Positions 1 through 5,372 of a stretch of 5,372 nt of DNA are shown here, piece by piece (the stretch's first letter is position 1; every line of letters starts with the position of its first letter). The notes below the pieces were generated by a model, which saw nothing but the letters and a program-made list of their open reading frames with translations, ran no database searches and was not told the origin of the DNA. The stretch lies in NCBI GenBank assembly GCA_947258625.1, contig CAMYJN010000204.1:1-5372 (forward strand), in the 5' to 3' direction. Source of the stretch: an uncultured Polyangiaceae bacterium. Lineage in GTDB: Bacteria > Myxococcota_A > Polyangia > Polyangiales > Houyiibacteriaceae. The translations under genes were made by a program, and so were the position numbers.

Positions 1-233
1 CTGCGAGGGACGTAGCTCGGCCCCTGAGAGGCGAGGACCCGGTCGAGCCTTTCCTGAAGCGCCTCGTCGACGAACGCGACGCCCGGCACATCCGGATCGC
101 TTTCGGCGCCCCCGCTCGGCTCCGCGGCCGACTGGGGCGCGCTCGGCTGGGCCGGGTCGCAGGCCAAGCCGGGCAGCGCCGCGGCGGCGACCAGGAGCAA
201 AGCTCCAAAACGCGTTTGTGGGAATCGGTTCAT
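1..233 (-). CDS. Putative lipoprotein, N-terminal fragment; possibly a DUF255/thioredoxin-domain (YyaL/SPATA20-like) protein
   Basis: Reading the minus strand from the ATG at 233-231 gives 77 uninterrupted codons up to the window edge, so the C-terminal part is missing. The start MNRFPQTRFGALLLVAAAAL is a typical signal peptide: basic n-region, then a hydrophobic core at residues 10-20. It ends in PGLAC with Cys25, a plausible but imperfect lipobox (Pro at -4). Asp26 follows the cysteine, which in enterobacteria favours retention in the inner membrane. Residues 27-48 are a Pro/Ala/Ser/Glu-rich flexible tether. The segment after it, ending in GPSYVPR near residues 71-77, recalls the stretch that precedes the thioredoxin-like DUF255 domain in secreted YyaL/SPATA20-type proteins. 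That family match is from memory and tentative, because the diagnostic SPYLLQHAHNPVDW block would lie outside the window. The gene diverges from the 320-aa gene at 400. Lipoprotein export is fairly secure; the domain identity is not. Confidence 0.72.
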   Translation of the reverse strand, partial: MNRFPQTRFGALLLVAAAALPGLACDPAQPSAPQSAAEPSGGAESDPDVPGVAFVDEALQERLDRVLASQGPSYVPR

Positions 234-313
234 TTTGCCCAAACCCCAATGAGAACGGGAGCTTGCGGAAGGAGGCTCCTAGGGCTACATCCAGTGGATC
301 GCAACCGGATGCA

Positions 314-373
314 AGCCCAGCGCGTCCGTGATACACGACGGGCTCCATTTTCCGAGCCCCGGGGCCGGCTTTT
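314..373 (+). other. Chain of overlapping inverted repeats in the putative leader of the 320-aa gene
   Basis: Three short helices share arms. AGCCC (314-318) can pair with GGGCT (340-344). GGGCTC (340-345) can pair perfectly with GAGCCC (354-359) across an 8-nt loop. AGCC (355-358) can pair with GGCT (367-370), which runs into TTTT (370-373). A further bulged stem pairs CGTCCGTG (323-330) with CACGACG (334-340). The 3' end lies 11 nt before the Shine-Dalgarno sequence at 385-390. Shared arms make the helices mutually exclusive, which resembles an attenuator, but short GC-rich pairings are common by chance at this composition. No function is established. Confidence 0.25.
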
Positions 374-384
374 ACCCGATTTGC

Positions 385-390
385 GAGGAA
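385..390 (+). promoter_or_regulatory. Shine-Dalgarno sequence for the 320-aa gene
   Basis: GAGGAA lies 9 nt before the ATG at 400. An in-frame TAA at 394-396 rules out any earlier start, so this site and the ATG at 400 define the translation start. Confidence 0.75.
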
Positions 391-399
391 CTGTAATCG

Positions 400-1362
400 A
401 TGGCTGAGTCTACACCCTCCGTAACACCCAGAGTTTTCGAGCACATCAGCCGTAAAGACTGGGGCCGCTCCGTGCTCGTCGTCGAGATCCCGGACAAGCG
501 AACGTTCCTCTTCGAGGACGGAGCGGAGCGCAGCTTTCGGCCCGACTACTGGCACAAGATGGAAATCATCGAAGTGCAGGCCAACGAGGCCGTGCGCATC
601 GACCGGATCGCGCGTCGCAACCAGGCCCCGGCGCCGGGCTCGACCCGCAAGTCGAAGGCCCCGCCGAAGAAGCCCGACATCACGTTCGGGCAGCAGGTGG
701 CCTACTTCATGACCCTCTACCCAGTCGGTTTCGAGGACGAGTCGTACATCAAATCCGAGCGTGGCGTGGCCGGCGCCAAGGGCAGGGAGAAGCTCAAGGA
801 CGCCGCGATCGAGCGCGCCGAGGATCTCCTCAGCCAAAAGAACCTGGACGAGCTGACCGGGAACCGGAGCTATGAAGAGATCCACCAGATGATCTACGAG
901 TTTCTGACGAGCACCAAGAGCACGACACAAAAGGCTGAGGCGACTCGGTTCAAGAACCTGCCCGAAGACAGCCGAGAGACCGTGGCGCTGGCGCTTCGAG
1001 AGCTGCTTTACGGGGAGCGGACGTATCCGATTCGCTTCGACTCGTTCGTCGCGGCGCTGGATGTCGAGGACGGCGCCACTTGGCCCCTGACGACCCTGCT
1101 CCCCGCGCTCGTCTACCCGGCCGATCATCTGTTCGTGAAGCCGACCTTCCTCAAGAAGCAGGCGCTCATCCTAGACATCGATCCGAAGTACGACACGACG
1201 CCGAACTCGACGACGTACGTGCAGTTCTTGGAGGCCGCCAAGAAGACGATGCAGCTTCTGCAGGAAGCAGGACAGCGGCCGCGCGACCTCTGGGACGTCC
1301 ACGTGTTCATCTGCAAGACGCTCAGCCCGAAGGCCATCAAAGAAGCTACCGGCGTCGCGTAG
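400..1362 (+). CDS. Uncharacterised 320-aa protein with a possible N-terminal SH3-like barrel
   Basis: I do not recognise a named family. No signal peptide or membrane segment is visible, so it is probably cytoplasmic. Residues 11-60 alternate hydrophobic and charged positions around FLFEDGAERSF and could form a small SH3-like beta barrel of the kind seen in DUF3553 or CarD-type domains; this is a guess from pattern. Residues 74-93 are a basic Pro/Lys-rich linker (APGSTRKSKAPPKK). Residues 94-310 look mostly helical and contain GQQVAYFMTLYPVGF, a charged Lys/Glu-rich helix near 126-145, a helix with LALRELLYGERTYPIRFDSF near 196-215, and LFVKPTFLKKQA near 244-255. The last part (TTYVQFLE, then RDLWDVHVFI near 295-304) resembles a C-terminal block I have seen in other unnamed bacterial proteins. 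A strong Shine-Dalgarno and an in-frame stop just upstream fix the start. The dipeptide epimerase gene follows after 9 nt in the same frame, so the two are probably co-transcribed. Confidence 0.88.
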   Translation: MAESTPSVTPRVFEHISRKDWGRSVLVVEIPDKRTFLFEDGAERSFRPDYWHKMEIIEVQANEAVRIDRIARRNQAPAPGSTRKSKAPPKKPDITFGQQVAYFMTLYPVGFEDESYIKSERGVAGAKGREKLKDAAIERAEDLLSQKNLDELTGNRSYEEIHQMIYEFLTSTKSTTQKAEATRFKNLPEDSRETVALALRELLYGERTYPIRFDSFVAALDVEDGATWPLTTLLPALVYPADHLFVKPTFLKKQALILDIDPKYDTTPNSTTYVQFLEAAKKTMQLLQEAGQRPRDLWDVHVFICKTLSPKAIKEATGVA

Positions 1363-1371
1363 CGCTGCGCG

Positions 1372-2355
1372 ATGAAGGCGTTGGTCCGAGCGGAATCGTG
1401 GCCGATTCGAGGTGGTTTTCGGATTGCGCGCGGTGCTCGGGCCTCGGCCGACGTGGTCGTGCTCGAGCTCCATGACGCAGGCTCGATAGGGCGAGGCGAA
1501 TGCGTGCCCTACGCGCGGTACGGGGAATCGATCGACTCGGTGTCCGCGGAGATCGAGGCGGCTTGCCAGACTCTGCGCGGGAAAGATGCGCATGCTCAAT
1601 TGGCCTCGATACGGGCCGGCGCCGCCCGGAACGCGATCGATTGCGCACTCTGGGAGCTGAGGGCGAAGCGCCTGGGCACGGAGGTCTGGCGGCTTGCAGG
1701 GCTCGACGCCCCGCCGCGCGCCGTTTACAGCATGCGCACGGTCAGCGTCGACAGCCCCGAGAATATGAAGACGGCAGCGGCCGAGCTCGCGCAGGCGCCT
1801 GTGATCAAGGTAAAGGTGGACGGCGGTTCGGACACGGAGCGTATCGAGGCGGTGCACCAATCTGCGCCCGATGCTGCGCTCGTCGTGGATGCAAACGAAG
1901 CTTGGTCCGCGCAGCAGCTGGAGGCTTGGCTGCCGCAGCTACCCGAGCTTGGCGTCGTGTTGCTCGAGCAACCGCTTGCGGCACGTGATGATGCTGCCAT
2001 CGAGGGCCTCGAACGCGTCGTGCCGATCTGCGCGGATGAATCGTTTCACGATCGGAGCTCGTTCCCCGAGGTCGTGAATCGCTACGACGTGGTCAACATC
2101 AAGCTCGACAAGACCGGCGGGCTCAGCGAAGCGCTTCATTGCGCCCAGGAAGCAAGACGCTTTGGCCTGCAGATCATGCTTGGATGCATGGTCAGCACGT
2201 CTCTGGCGATCGAGCCCGCGCTCCTGCTGGCTTCCAAGGCAGAATACATTGACCTGGACGGGCCCCTACTCCTGGAACGCGATCGAGAGGGTGCACTTCA
2301 TGACCGGGATGCCGGCCTCCTGCGACCGTCAGGCTCGATCTGGGGCGCCCCTTAG
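1372..2355 (+). CDS. dgcA: Dipeptide epimerase / N-acyl-glutamate racemase (enolase superfamily, DgcA-like)
   Basis: This 327-aa enzyme belongs to the muconate-lactonizing subgroup of the enolase superfamily, which uses Mg2+ and two lysines to invert an alpha-carbon. Likely substrates are L-Ala-D/L-Glu dipeptides from peptidoglycan turnover, or N-acetyl-glutamate as in proteobacterial DgcA. The N-terminal capping domain (about 1-110) carries GRGECVPYARYGES. The barrel shows KVK at 146-148 (catalytic Lys148), metal ligands Asp173 (VVDANEAW), Glu199 (LLEQP) and Asp222 (ADES), and the opposing catalytic Lys244 in NIKLDKTGG. GCMVSTSLAI (271-280) and the DLDGP motif at 294-298 match dipeptide epimerases, where this DxD binds the substrate amino group. 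All catalytic residues are present. The symbol marks family resemblance; no dgcN-type neighbour is visible, so the true substrate is open. The start lacks a clear Shine-Dalgarno sequence, but the preceding gene's stop (1360-1362) is in frame and bounds it. Translational coupling to the upstream gene is likely. The 3' end overlaps the convergent hydrolase gene. Confidence 0.93.
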   Translation: MKALVRAESWPIRGGFRIARGARASADVVVLELHDAGSIGRGECVPYARYGESIDSVSAEIEAACQTLRGKDAHAQLASIRAGAARNAIDCALWELRAKRLGTEVWRLAGLDAPPRAVYSMRTVSVDSPENMKTAAAELAQAPVIKVKVDGGSDTERIEAVHQSAPDAALVVDANEAWSAQQLEAWLPQLPELGVVLLEQPLAARDDAAIEGLERVVPICADESFHDRSSFPEVVNRYDVVNIKLDKTGGLSEALHCAQEARRFGLQIMLGCMVSTSLAIEPALLLASKAEYIDLDGPLLLERDREGALHDRDAGLLRPSGSIWGAP

Positions 2356-3117
2356 GAACGAGACCGCGCCGCGAATCACCGAGGGGTGATTCATGACGAA
2401 GGTGTGGATCGCCGGGACGACGTGATGCTCGCTTGCGCCCTCGAGGCGAGTCTCGTCTACCGTCACCAGGCCGTCTCCGGGTACACCGGCCGCATCACCG
2501 GCAAAGATCGCGACCGGAACCTCGGGCACAGGAAGCGTCATGGCAAAGCCTTCGGCGATCTGTCCATACGAGGGGCCGAGAATGCCTCGCATGACGCCCC
2601 CCTTGTCGAGAGAGCCTGCAAGCGATGCGCCCCGATTGGGCGGCGCAATCATCACGATCCGATCGACGGCCGAGCGCCACGGAGCAACGTAGCGAAGGAG
2701 CTGCCGAATGACCAATCCGCCGAGACTGTGGGACACGAACGAGAGCTTGTTGGGTGTGGGGATATGGTCCAGCAGCTCGGCAAGCGTTGCGGCGTGATCC
2801 TGGATCGACCTCCGGGTGCTCGGGTAGTCGAGACGCGCGGTCGTGAACCCCGCTTCTTGAAGCGCCTTGTCCAACCTCGCGAGTGAGCGGCGTGTGCGGC
2901 CGAGGCCGTGCAGCAGGACCACGAGGCGATCGATCGGTGCCCCCACCGGTCGCGCCTCTTCGAGTGCTTCGGTGCACTTCGCCCATGCGCCGCGACAAAC
3001 GATCCGACCCGCCGGATTGAGCAGCCTGCAGGTCTGCCCATCCCAATGGCGCTGCAGTCGCCAACCGTCACGCCATCGCGCGTCCGCCCAGAATTGGGTG
3101 CCGGAGGGCTCGATCAT
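2329..3117 (-). CDS. Alpha/beta-hydrolase, lipase/esterase type (PGAP1-like)
   Basis: The 262-aa product has the features of a serine alpha/beta-hydrolase that cleaves an ester or acyl bond; the substrate is unknown. Residues 64-73 (RLVVLLHGLG) form the first core strand and the oxyanion-hole HG motif. The nucleophile elbow is SHSLGG at 129-134 with Ser131 as nucleophile; the first position is Ser instead of the common Gly, a tolerated variant. The likely acid is Asp215 in PGDG, and the likely base is His238 in PAIHTF. RIVMIAPPNRGAS (153-165) matches the strand after the elbow in triacylglycerol-lipase-like proteins. There is no signal peptide, so it probably acts in the cytoplasm. Residues 1-60, with several Trp and Cys, are an extra N-terminal segment I do not recognise. 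The start ATG overlaps the stop of the 401-aa gene as ATGA, with GGGGG directly before it, indicating translational coupling. The 3' end overlaps the epimerase gene by 27 bp. Confidence 0.9.
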   Translation of the reverse strand: MIEPSGTQFWADARWRDGWRLQRHWDGQTCRLLNPAGRIVCRGAWAKCTEALEEARPVGAPIDRLVVLLHGLGRTRRSLARLDKALQEAGFTTARLDYPSTRRSIQDHAATLAELLDHIPTPNKLSFVSHSLGGLVIRQLLRYVAPWRSAVDRIVMIAPPNRGASLAGSLDKGGVMRGILGPSYGQIAEGFAMTLPVPEVPVAIFAGDAAGVPGDGLVTVDETRLEGASEHHVVPAIHTFVMNHPSVIRGAVSFLRGAPDRA

Positions 3118-4319
3118 CCCCCAAGATCTTCTTTGAGCCTGTCCTGAATCTGGTTGTCGCTGGGATAGATCTCTTCGACGTGCTCCGAATCGACCAGGGT
3201 CGCGGTCAGCTTTTTGAGCATGTGCTTGACCGAGCGAGCGTCGGAACCTGCGGTGACGAGCTCGATGAGCAGGGCGTCCTTACGGTCTGGGTCGAGCTCC
3301 AGCTCGCCCTGCTCCACCATGCGATCGAGCGAGCCGGACAAGGCCTGCAGCAGTTTTCGCGTGAAAGGCGTGTGCTGAAAAGGCGGCGGCTCGTCGACGT
3401 ACTCGTCGTGCTCGTCGGGCGCTGGGACGCTGGCCGCCGTCCGCCAGCCGTCGTGCCGCTCGATCCATTCGCCGGCCATCTCCGCAAGCTTTTGGTCTTG
3501 TCCGGCTGCGGTCTGGTCGATGATTCTCGGGACATCCCCGGCATGGATCGCCTGCTCGAAGTCGATCAGGTGATCGACGAGAGACCGGTGAATTGCGTCC
3601 ATGTCGGAGACGCCAATTTCTTCGGGAAGCTCGAGCGAACGCGTCGCGAGGAATCTTCGTGTGAGCCAGAGAGAAAGGCGCCGCTGCCAGCCATCTTCGC
3701 GATCGACCGACGCGCTGCTGCCGTCAGACTCGACGAGCGGCCATTGGCCTCGGGAGATCGCATCCCAGGCCTCGAACAGCGGCGTGTCGAGAAGCTCTTC
3801 GACGATGTATAAACCGGACGTCGGTCCTTTCTCCCACTCGTCGTCGAGCAAGGCGGATGCTTCGCTTTGAATGTCTTGAAGCTTCGCGTCGTCGAGCTCG
3901 CCCTTGGCGTGCAGAACCTGCGCGGTCATCCAGCGAAGCGCATCGGTGAGGTCTGCGAATTCGAGGTCGCCGCGCATTCCGTCTTTGAGTGTGTAGACGC
4001 GGTGTCGGCCCTCGGGATCGGCGATCGTGTCGGCGAGAAAGATCAGGTCGTCGAGCTGGGAAGCAACGAACGGTTCCACCTCCCCGACCTGAAGCGCCCA
4101 GTGCAATCGCCACGGTCGGGAAGAATCGCCGACGGCCATTCCCGCATAGGTGGACTCGAGGGTCTCCAGCAATTGAAACCCGTGTTCCGCGCTCGATGTC
4201 ACGTGCAAAAGATCCACGAACGCGTCGATTCGAGACTCGCCGAGCTCGGGCGGCTGACCCGGTTGGCCGAGGGCATCCCAGTACGCCTGGATCCCCTGCA
4301 GAAACGGCTGTTGAGGCAT
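3114..4319 (-). CDS. Uncharacterised acidic 401-aa protein
   Basis: I do not recognise this protein. It is rich in Asp and Glu, appears mainly helical, and has no signal peptide or membrane segment, so a soluble cytoplasmic role is likely. Residues 1-290 contain many Trp-bearing helices (YWDAL at 13, RPWRLHWAL at 68-76, DALRWMTAQVLHAKGELDD at 126-144, WQRRLSLWLTRRF at 211-223). An acidic, Pro-rich linker covers about 299-315. The C-terminal part from about 318 is a separate helical module (FTRKLLQALS; DALLIELV; VEEIYPSDNQIQDRLKEDL). That end faintly recalls DUF507-type proteins, a weak impression only. An in-frame TAG at 4334-4332 lies 12 nt before the ATG, so the start is well bounded even though no clear Shine-Dalgarno is visible. 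Its TGA overlaps the hydrolase ATG by 4 bp, so the two are almost certainly one operon with coupled translation, suggesting a shared task such as a partner or regulator of the hydrolase. Confidence 0.88.
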   Translation of the reverse strand: MPQQPFLQGIQAYWDALGQPGQPPELGESRIDAFVDLLHVTSSAEHGFQLLETLESTYAGMAVGDSSRPWRLHWALQVGEVEPFVASQLDDLIFLADTIADPEGRHRVYTLKDGMRGDLEFADLTDALRWMTAQVLHAKGELDDAKLQDIQSEASALLDDEWEKGPTSGLYIVEELLDTPLFEAWDAISRGQWPLVESDGSSASVDREDGWQRRLSLWLTRRFLATRSLELPEEIGVSDMDAIHRSLVDHLIDFEQAIHAGDVPRIIDQTAAGQDQKLAEMAGEWIERHDGWRTAASVPAPDEHDEYVDEPPPFQHTPFTRKLLQALSGSLDRMVEQGELELDPDRKDALLIELVTAGSDARSVKHMLKKLTATLVDSEHVEEIYPSDNQIQDRLKEDLGG

Positions 4320-4369
4320 AGGCAGCGGAAACTAGCCCAATTTCGGAAAGGTGAAAGCCCGCCGTCCAC

Positions 4370-4398
4370 TTGAAACACGTTCTATTTTTGCCTAGACC
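4370..4398 (+). promoter_or_regulatory. Candidate sigma70-like promoter for the flavin reductase gene
   Basis: TTGAAA (4370-4375, five of six consensus -35 bases) is followed after 17 nt by TAGACC (4393-4398), a poor -10 match. It lies in the A/T-rich part of the divergent gap, about 75 nt before the start codon. The weak -10 makes this a guess; the same patch read on the minus strand offers TAGAAC as a -10 for the 401-aa gene. Confidence 0.25.
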
Positions 4399-4458
4399 CG
4401 TTCAGCATGCCCGCAGCCGCGCCTTCGCCGGATTCGAGCGCTGCAGGAAGTAGAGCCC

Positions 4459-4464
4459 AGGGAG
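4459..4464 (+). promoter_or_regulatory. Shine-Dalgarno sequence for the flavin reductase gene
   Basis: AGGGAG lies 7 nt before the ATG at 4472. An in-frame TAG at 4451-4453 excludes an upstream start, so the site confirms the chosen start codon. Confidence 0.75.
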
Positions 4465-4471
4465 CCAAACG

Positions 4472-4960
4472 ATGCCGATTGATGAGGATGCTTTCAGAGA
4501 GGCGCTTCGCGGCTGGGCCAGCGGGGTGACCGTCGTGACCGCACGGAGCGGCGACCAGGTACACGGGATGACCGTGTCTGCATTCTCGAGCGTTTCCGCC
4601 GATCCACCCCTGGTTCTGGTCTGCGCGAACCGAGCTTCGACCACTCACGGCGTCATCGAAGAGGGCGGGGTATTTGCGGTCAATATTCTGGCCTCGCATC
4701 AGCAGGATGTGTCGAACATTTTTGCTTCGTCGGAAAACGAGGATTCTCGTCTGCAAAGGGTGAGCTGGACTGAGGGGACGACCGGCGCGCCGCTGATCGA
4801 CGAAGCGGTCGTGTCGCTCGAGTGCAACGTGACCAGCTCACATCGCGAGGGGAGCCACACAATCTATGTCGGCCGGGTCGAAGCCGCTCACTCGACCGAC
4901 GACGGCAAGCCGCTGCTCTACTACGACGGCGCTTACAGGTCCCTGCACTGCGGTGACTAA
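4472..4960 (+). CDS. Flavin reductase family protein (NAD(P)H:FMN/FAD oxidoreductase, HpaC-like)
   Basis: The 162-aa product has the size and layout of single-domain flavin reductases, which use NAD(P)H to reduce FMN or FAD, usually for a partner monooxygenase. Visible family signatures, in order, are FREALRGWASGVTVVTA (8-24), the flavin-binding stretch GMTVSAFSSVSADPPLVLVC (32-51), FAVNILASHQQDVS (68-81) followed by an Asn/Phe-rich loop, the strand VVSLECNV (113-120), GSHTIYVGRVEA (127-138), and the C-terminal PLLYYDGAYRSL (147-158). The full domain is present with no truncation. It is cytoplasmic. No oxygenase partner lies in the window, so its client is unknown and could be encoded elsewhere. 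Start and ribosome binding site are clear. Its stop codon overlaps the convergent histidine-phosphatase gene by 4 bp. The family is certain; the flavin and electron-donor preference cannot be read from the sequence. Confidence 0.93.
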   Translation: MPIDEDAFREALRGWASGVTVVTARSGDQVHGMTVSAFSSVSADPPLVLVCANRASTTHGVIEEGGVFAVNILASHQQDVSNIFASSENEDSRLQRVSWTEGTTGAPLIDEAVVSLECNVTSSHREGSHTIYVGRVEAAHSTDDGKPLLYYDGAYRSLHCGD

Positions 4961-5372
4961 TCCGCAGTGAACTGGCGCCAGAGGGTTTCCAAGGTGGTTT
5001 CGAGCATTCCTGACTTGGTCGCGTTGTACGGGGTGAAGTTCATCAATCGAACGTAGTCGACGCGCGCGCTCGACCCTTCTCCGTCGATGTCCAAGACGTT
5101 GAGGCAGCCGGGGTCCTGCTCGATGCGACGATAGATTTCGGGGCCGGTGCCCAGTGCCTGAGCGAGGATCGTTCGGTTCACGACACCGTGGCAGGCAACG
5201 AAGGCGCAGCTCCAATCGCTGCGGCTGACCAAGCCCGCCCATGCCGCGGCAACGCGGTCCCACAGCGCTGCATAAGACTCGCCCGTGAGAAACCGGGCAT
5301 CGGGATCTTCGGCGTTGTCGAACGCCCGGGTGAAGAGCGTTTCCATGTCCTCGAAGTTGTCGATATCCTCAA
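4957..5372 (-). CDS. Histidine phosphatase family protein (phosphoglycerate-mutase-like), C-terminal part
   Basis: The minus-strand frame is open from the right edge to a TAG at 4959-4957, giving 138 C-terminal residues. The ATG at 5346-5344 is internal rather than the true start, because the frame continues upstream (EDIDNFED) and the family's N-terminal RHG motif must precede it. Recognisable features are the GES motif (FLTGESYAALWDRV), whose Glu is the usual acid region, and the second catalytic histidine in FVACHGVVNRTILAQALG, where family members usually read SHG after a hydrophobic strand. The closing strands (NVLDIDG, YVRLMNFTPYN) match the domain's C-terminal edge, and the protein ends about where single-domain members do. 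The enzyme would use a phosphohistidine intermediate on a small phosphorylated substrate that I cannot identify. The N-terminal RHG and start codon lie outside the window. It converges with, and overlaps by 4 bp, the flavin reductase gene. Confidence 0.88.
   Translation of the reverse strand, partial: EDIDNFEDMETLFTRAFDNAEDPDARFLTGESYAALWDRVAAAWAGLVSRSDWSCAFVACHGVVNRTILAQALGTGPEIYRRIEQDPGCLNVLDIDGEGSSARVDYVRLMNFTPYNATKSGMLETTLETLWRQFTAD

Larger units (their letters stand above)
234..399. promoter_or_regulatory. Divergent intergenic region between the lipoprotein gene and the 320-aa gene
   Basis: This 166-bp gap lies between two divergent starts, so it should carry promoters for both sides. 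I cannot point to a convincing -35/-10 pair on either strand. It contains several short inverted repeats, described separately, and the Shine-Dalgarno sequence of the plus-strand gene. An open frame crosses it (216-407) but looks like chance: it is Arg-rich and lacks a ribosome binding site. Confidence 0.5.
4320..4471. promoter_or_regulatory. Divergent intergenic region between the 401-aa gene and the flavin reductase gene
   Basis: This 152-bp gap separates two divergent starts and contains the most A/T-rich patch of the window (about 4370-4395). On the minus strand GGGCT followed shortly by TTTCCG occurs twice (within 4326-4358), a short imperfect direct repeat that could be an operator or chance. 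A candidate plus-strand promoter is listed separately. No terminator or RNA gene is visible. Confidence 0.5.

Noticed and set aside
356..365. GCCCCGGGGC palindrome as a protein binding site
   Set aside because: It is a pure G/C palindrome expected by chance at this composition, with no flanking support.
216..407. 63-codon plus-strand frame overlapping the start of the 320-aa gene; possible leader peptide
   Set aside because: Its first codons lie within the lipoprotein gene on the other strand, no ribosome binding site precedes its ATGs, and the Arg-rich product looks like noise.
1171..1860. 229-codon minus-strand frame across the 320-aa gene and epimerase
   Set aside because: It spans the junction of two plus-strand genes, one with full catalytic motifs, and its product is Arg/His-rich without domain features.
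2342..2351. GGGGCGCCCC palindrome as a bidirectional terminator
   Set aside because: It has no separate loop and no T-tract on either side, and it lies within both coding sequences.
2386..2886. 166-codon plus-strand frame opposite the hydrolase
   Set aside because: The minus-strand frame has complete alpha/beta-hydrolase motifs; this frame is its shadow and encodes no recognisable pattern.
3180..3812. 210-codon plus-strand frame opposite the 401-aa gene
   Set aside because: The minus frame is longer, has an upstream bounding stop and an ATGA junction with a real gene. The plus frame is a common GC-rich antisense shadow. Some doubt remains because the 401-aa protein has no recognised family.
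1..5372. Defence system, mobile element, CRISPR, tRNA or rRNA in the window
   Set aside because: No transposase, integrase, nuclease or repeat-spacer pattern, no terminal repeats and no RNA-gene signatures were seen; the recognised genes are housekeeping-type enzymes.

Overview
The window looks like ordinary chromosomal DNA from a GC-rich, probably Gram-negative bacterium. The protein styles (a DUF255-like lipoprotein start, a proteobacterial-type dipeptide epimerase, lineage-restricted unknowns) fit a proteobacterium in the broad sense or a myxobacterium-like (Myxococcota) lineage. That placement is an impression from the proteins, not a phylogenetic result. I see no mobile element, CRISPR array, RNA gene or obvious horizontally acquired island. 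G/C-rich third positions appear throughout.

Layout, left to right. Positions 1-233 (minus) hold the first 77 codons of an exported lipoprotein that runs off the left edge. A 166-bp divergent gap follows, then a plus-strand pair: an unrecognised 320-aa protein (400-1362) and, 9 nt later, a dipeptide epimerase of the enolase superfamily (1372-2355). Converging on it is a minus-strand pair: an unrecognised acidic 401-aa protein (3114-4319) whose stop overlaps, as ATGA, the start of an alpha/beta-hydrolase (2329-3117). The hydrolase and epimerase genes overlap tail to tail by 27 bp. A 152-bp divergent gap (4320-4471) separates the 401-aa gene from a plus-strand flavin reductase (4472-4960). That gene overlaps tail to tail by 4 bp with a minus-strand histidine-phosphatase gene cut off by the right edge (4957-5372).

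The known enzymes do not form one clear pathway. The epimerase points to peptidoglycan-derived dipeptide or N-acyl-glutamate metabolism, the flavin reductase to supplying reduced flavin, and the hydrolase to ester or acyl cleavage. The two tight pairs (320-aa protein with epimerase; 401-aa protein with hydrolase) are the best clues to function for the two unknowns. I did not find convincing evidence of a new biological system. The main curiosities are the two unknown proteins, the packed tail-to-tail overlaps, and a chain of mutually exclusive hairpins just before the 320-aa gene.
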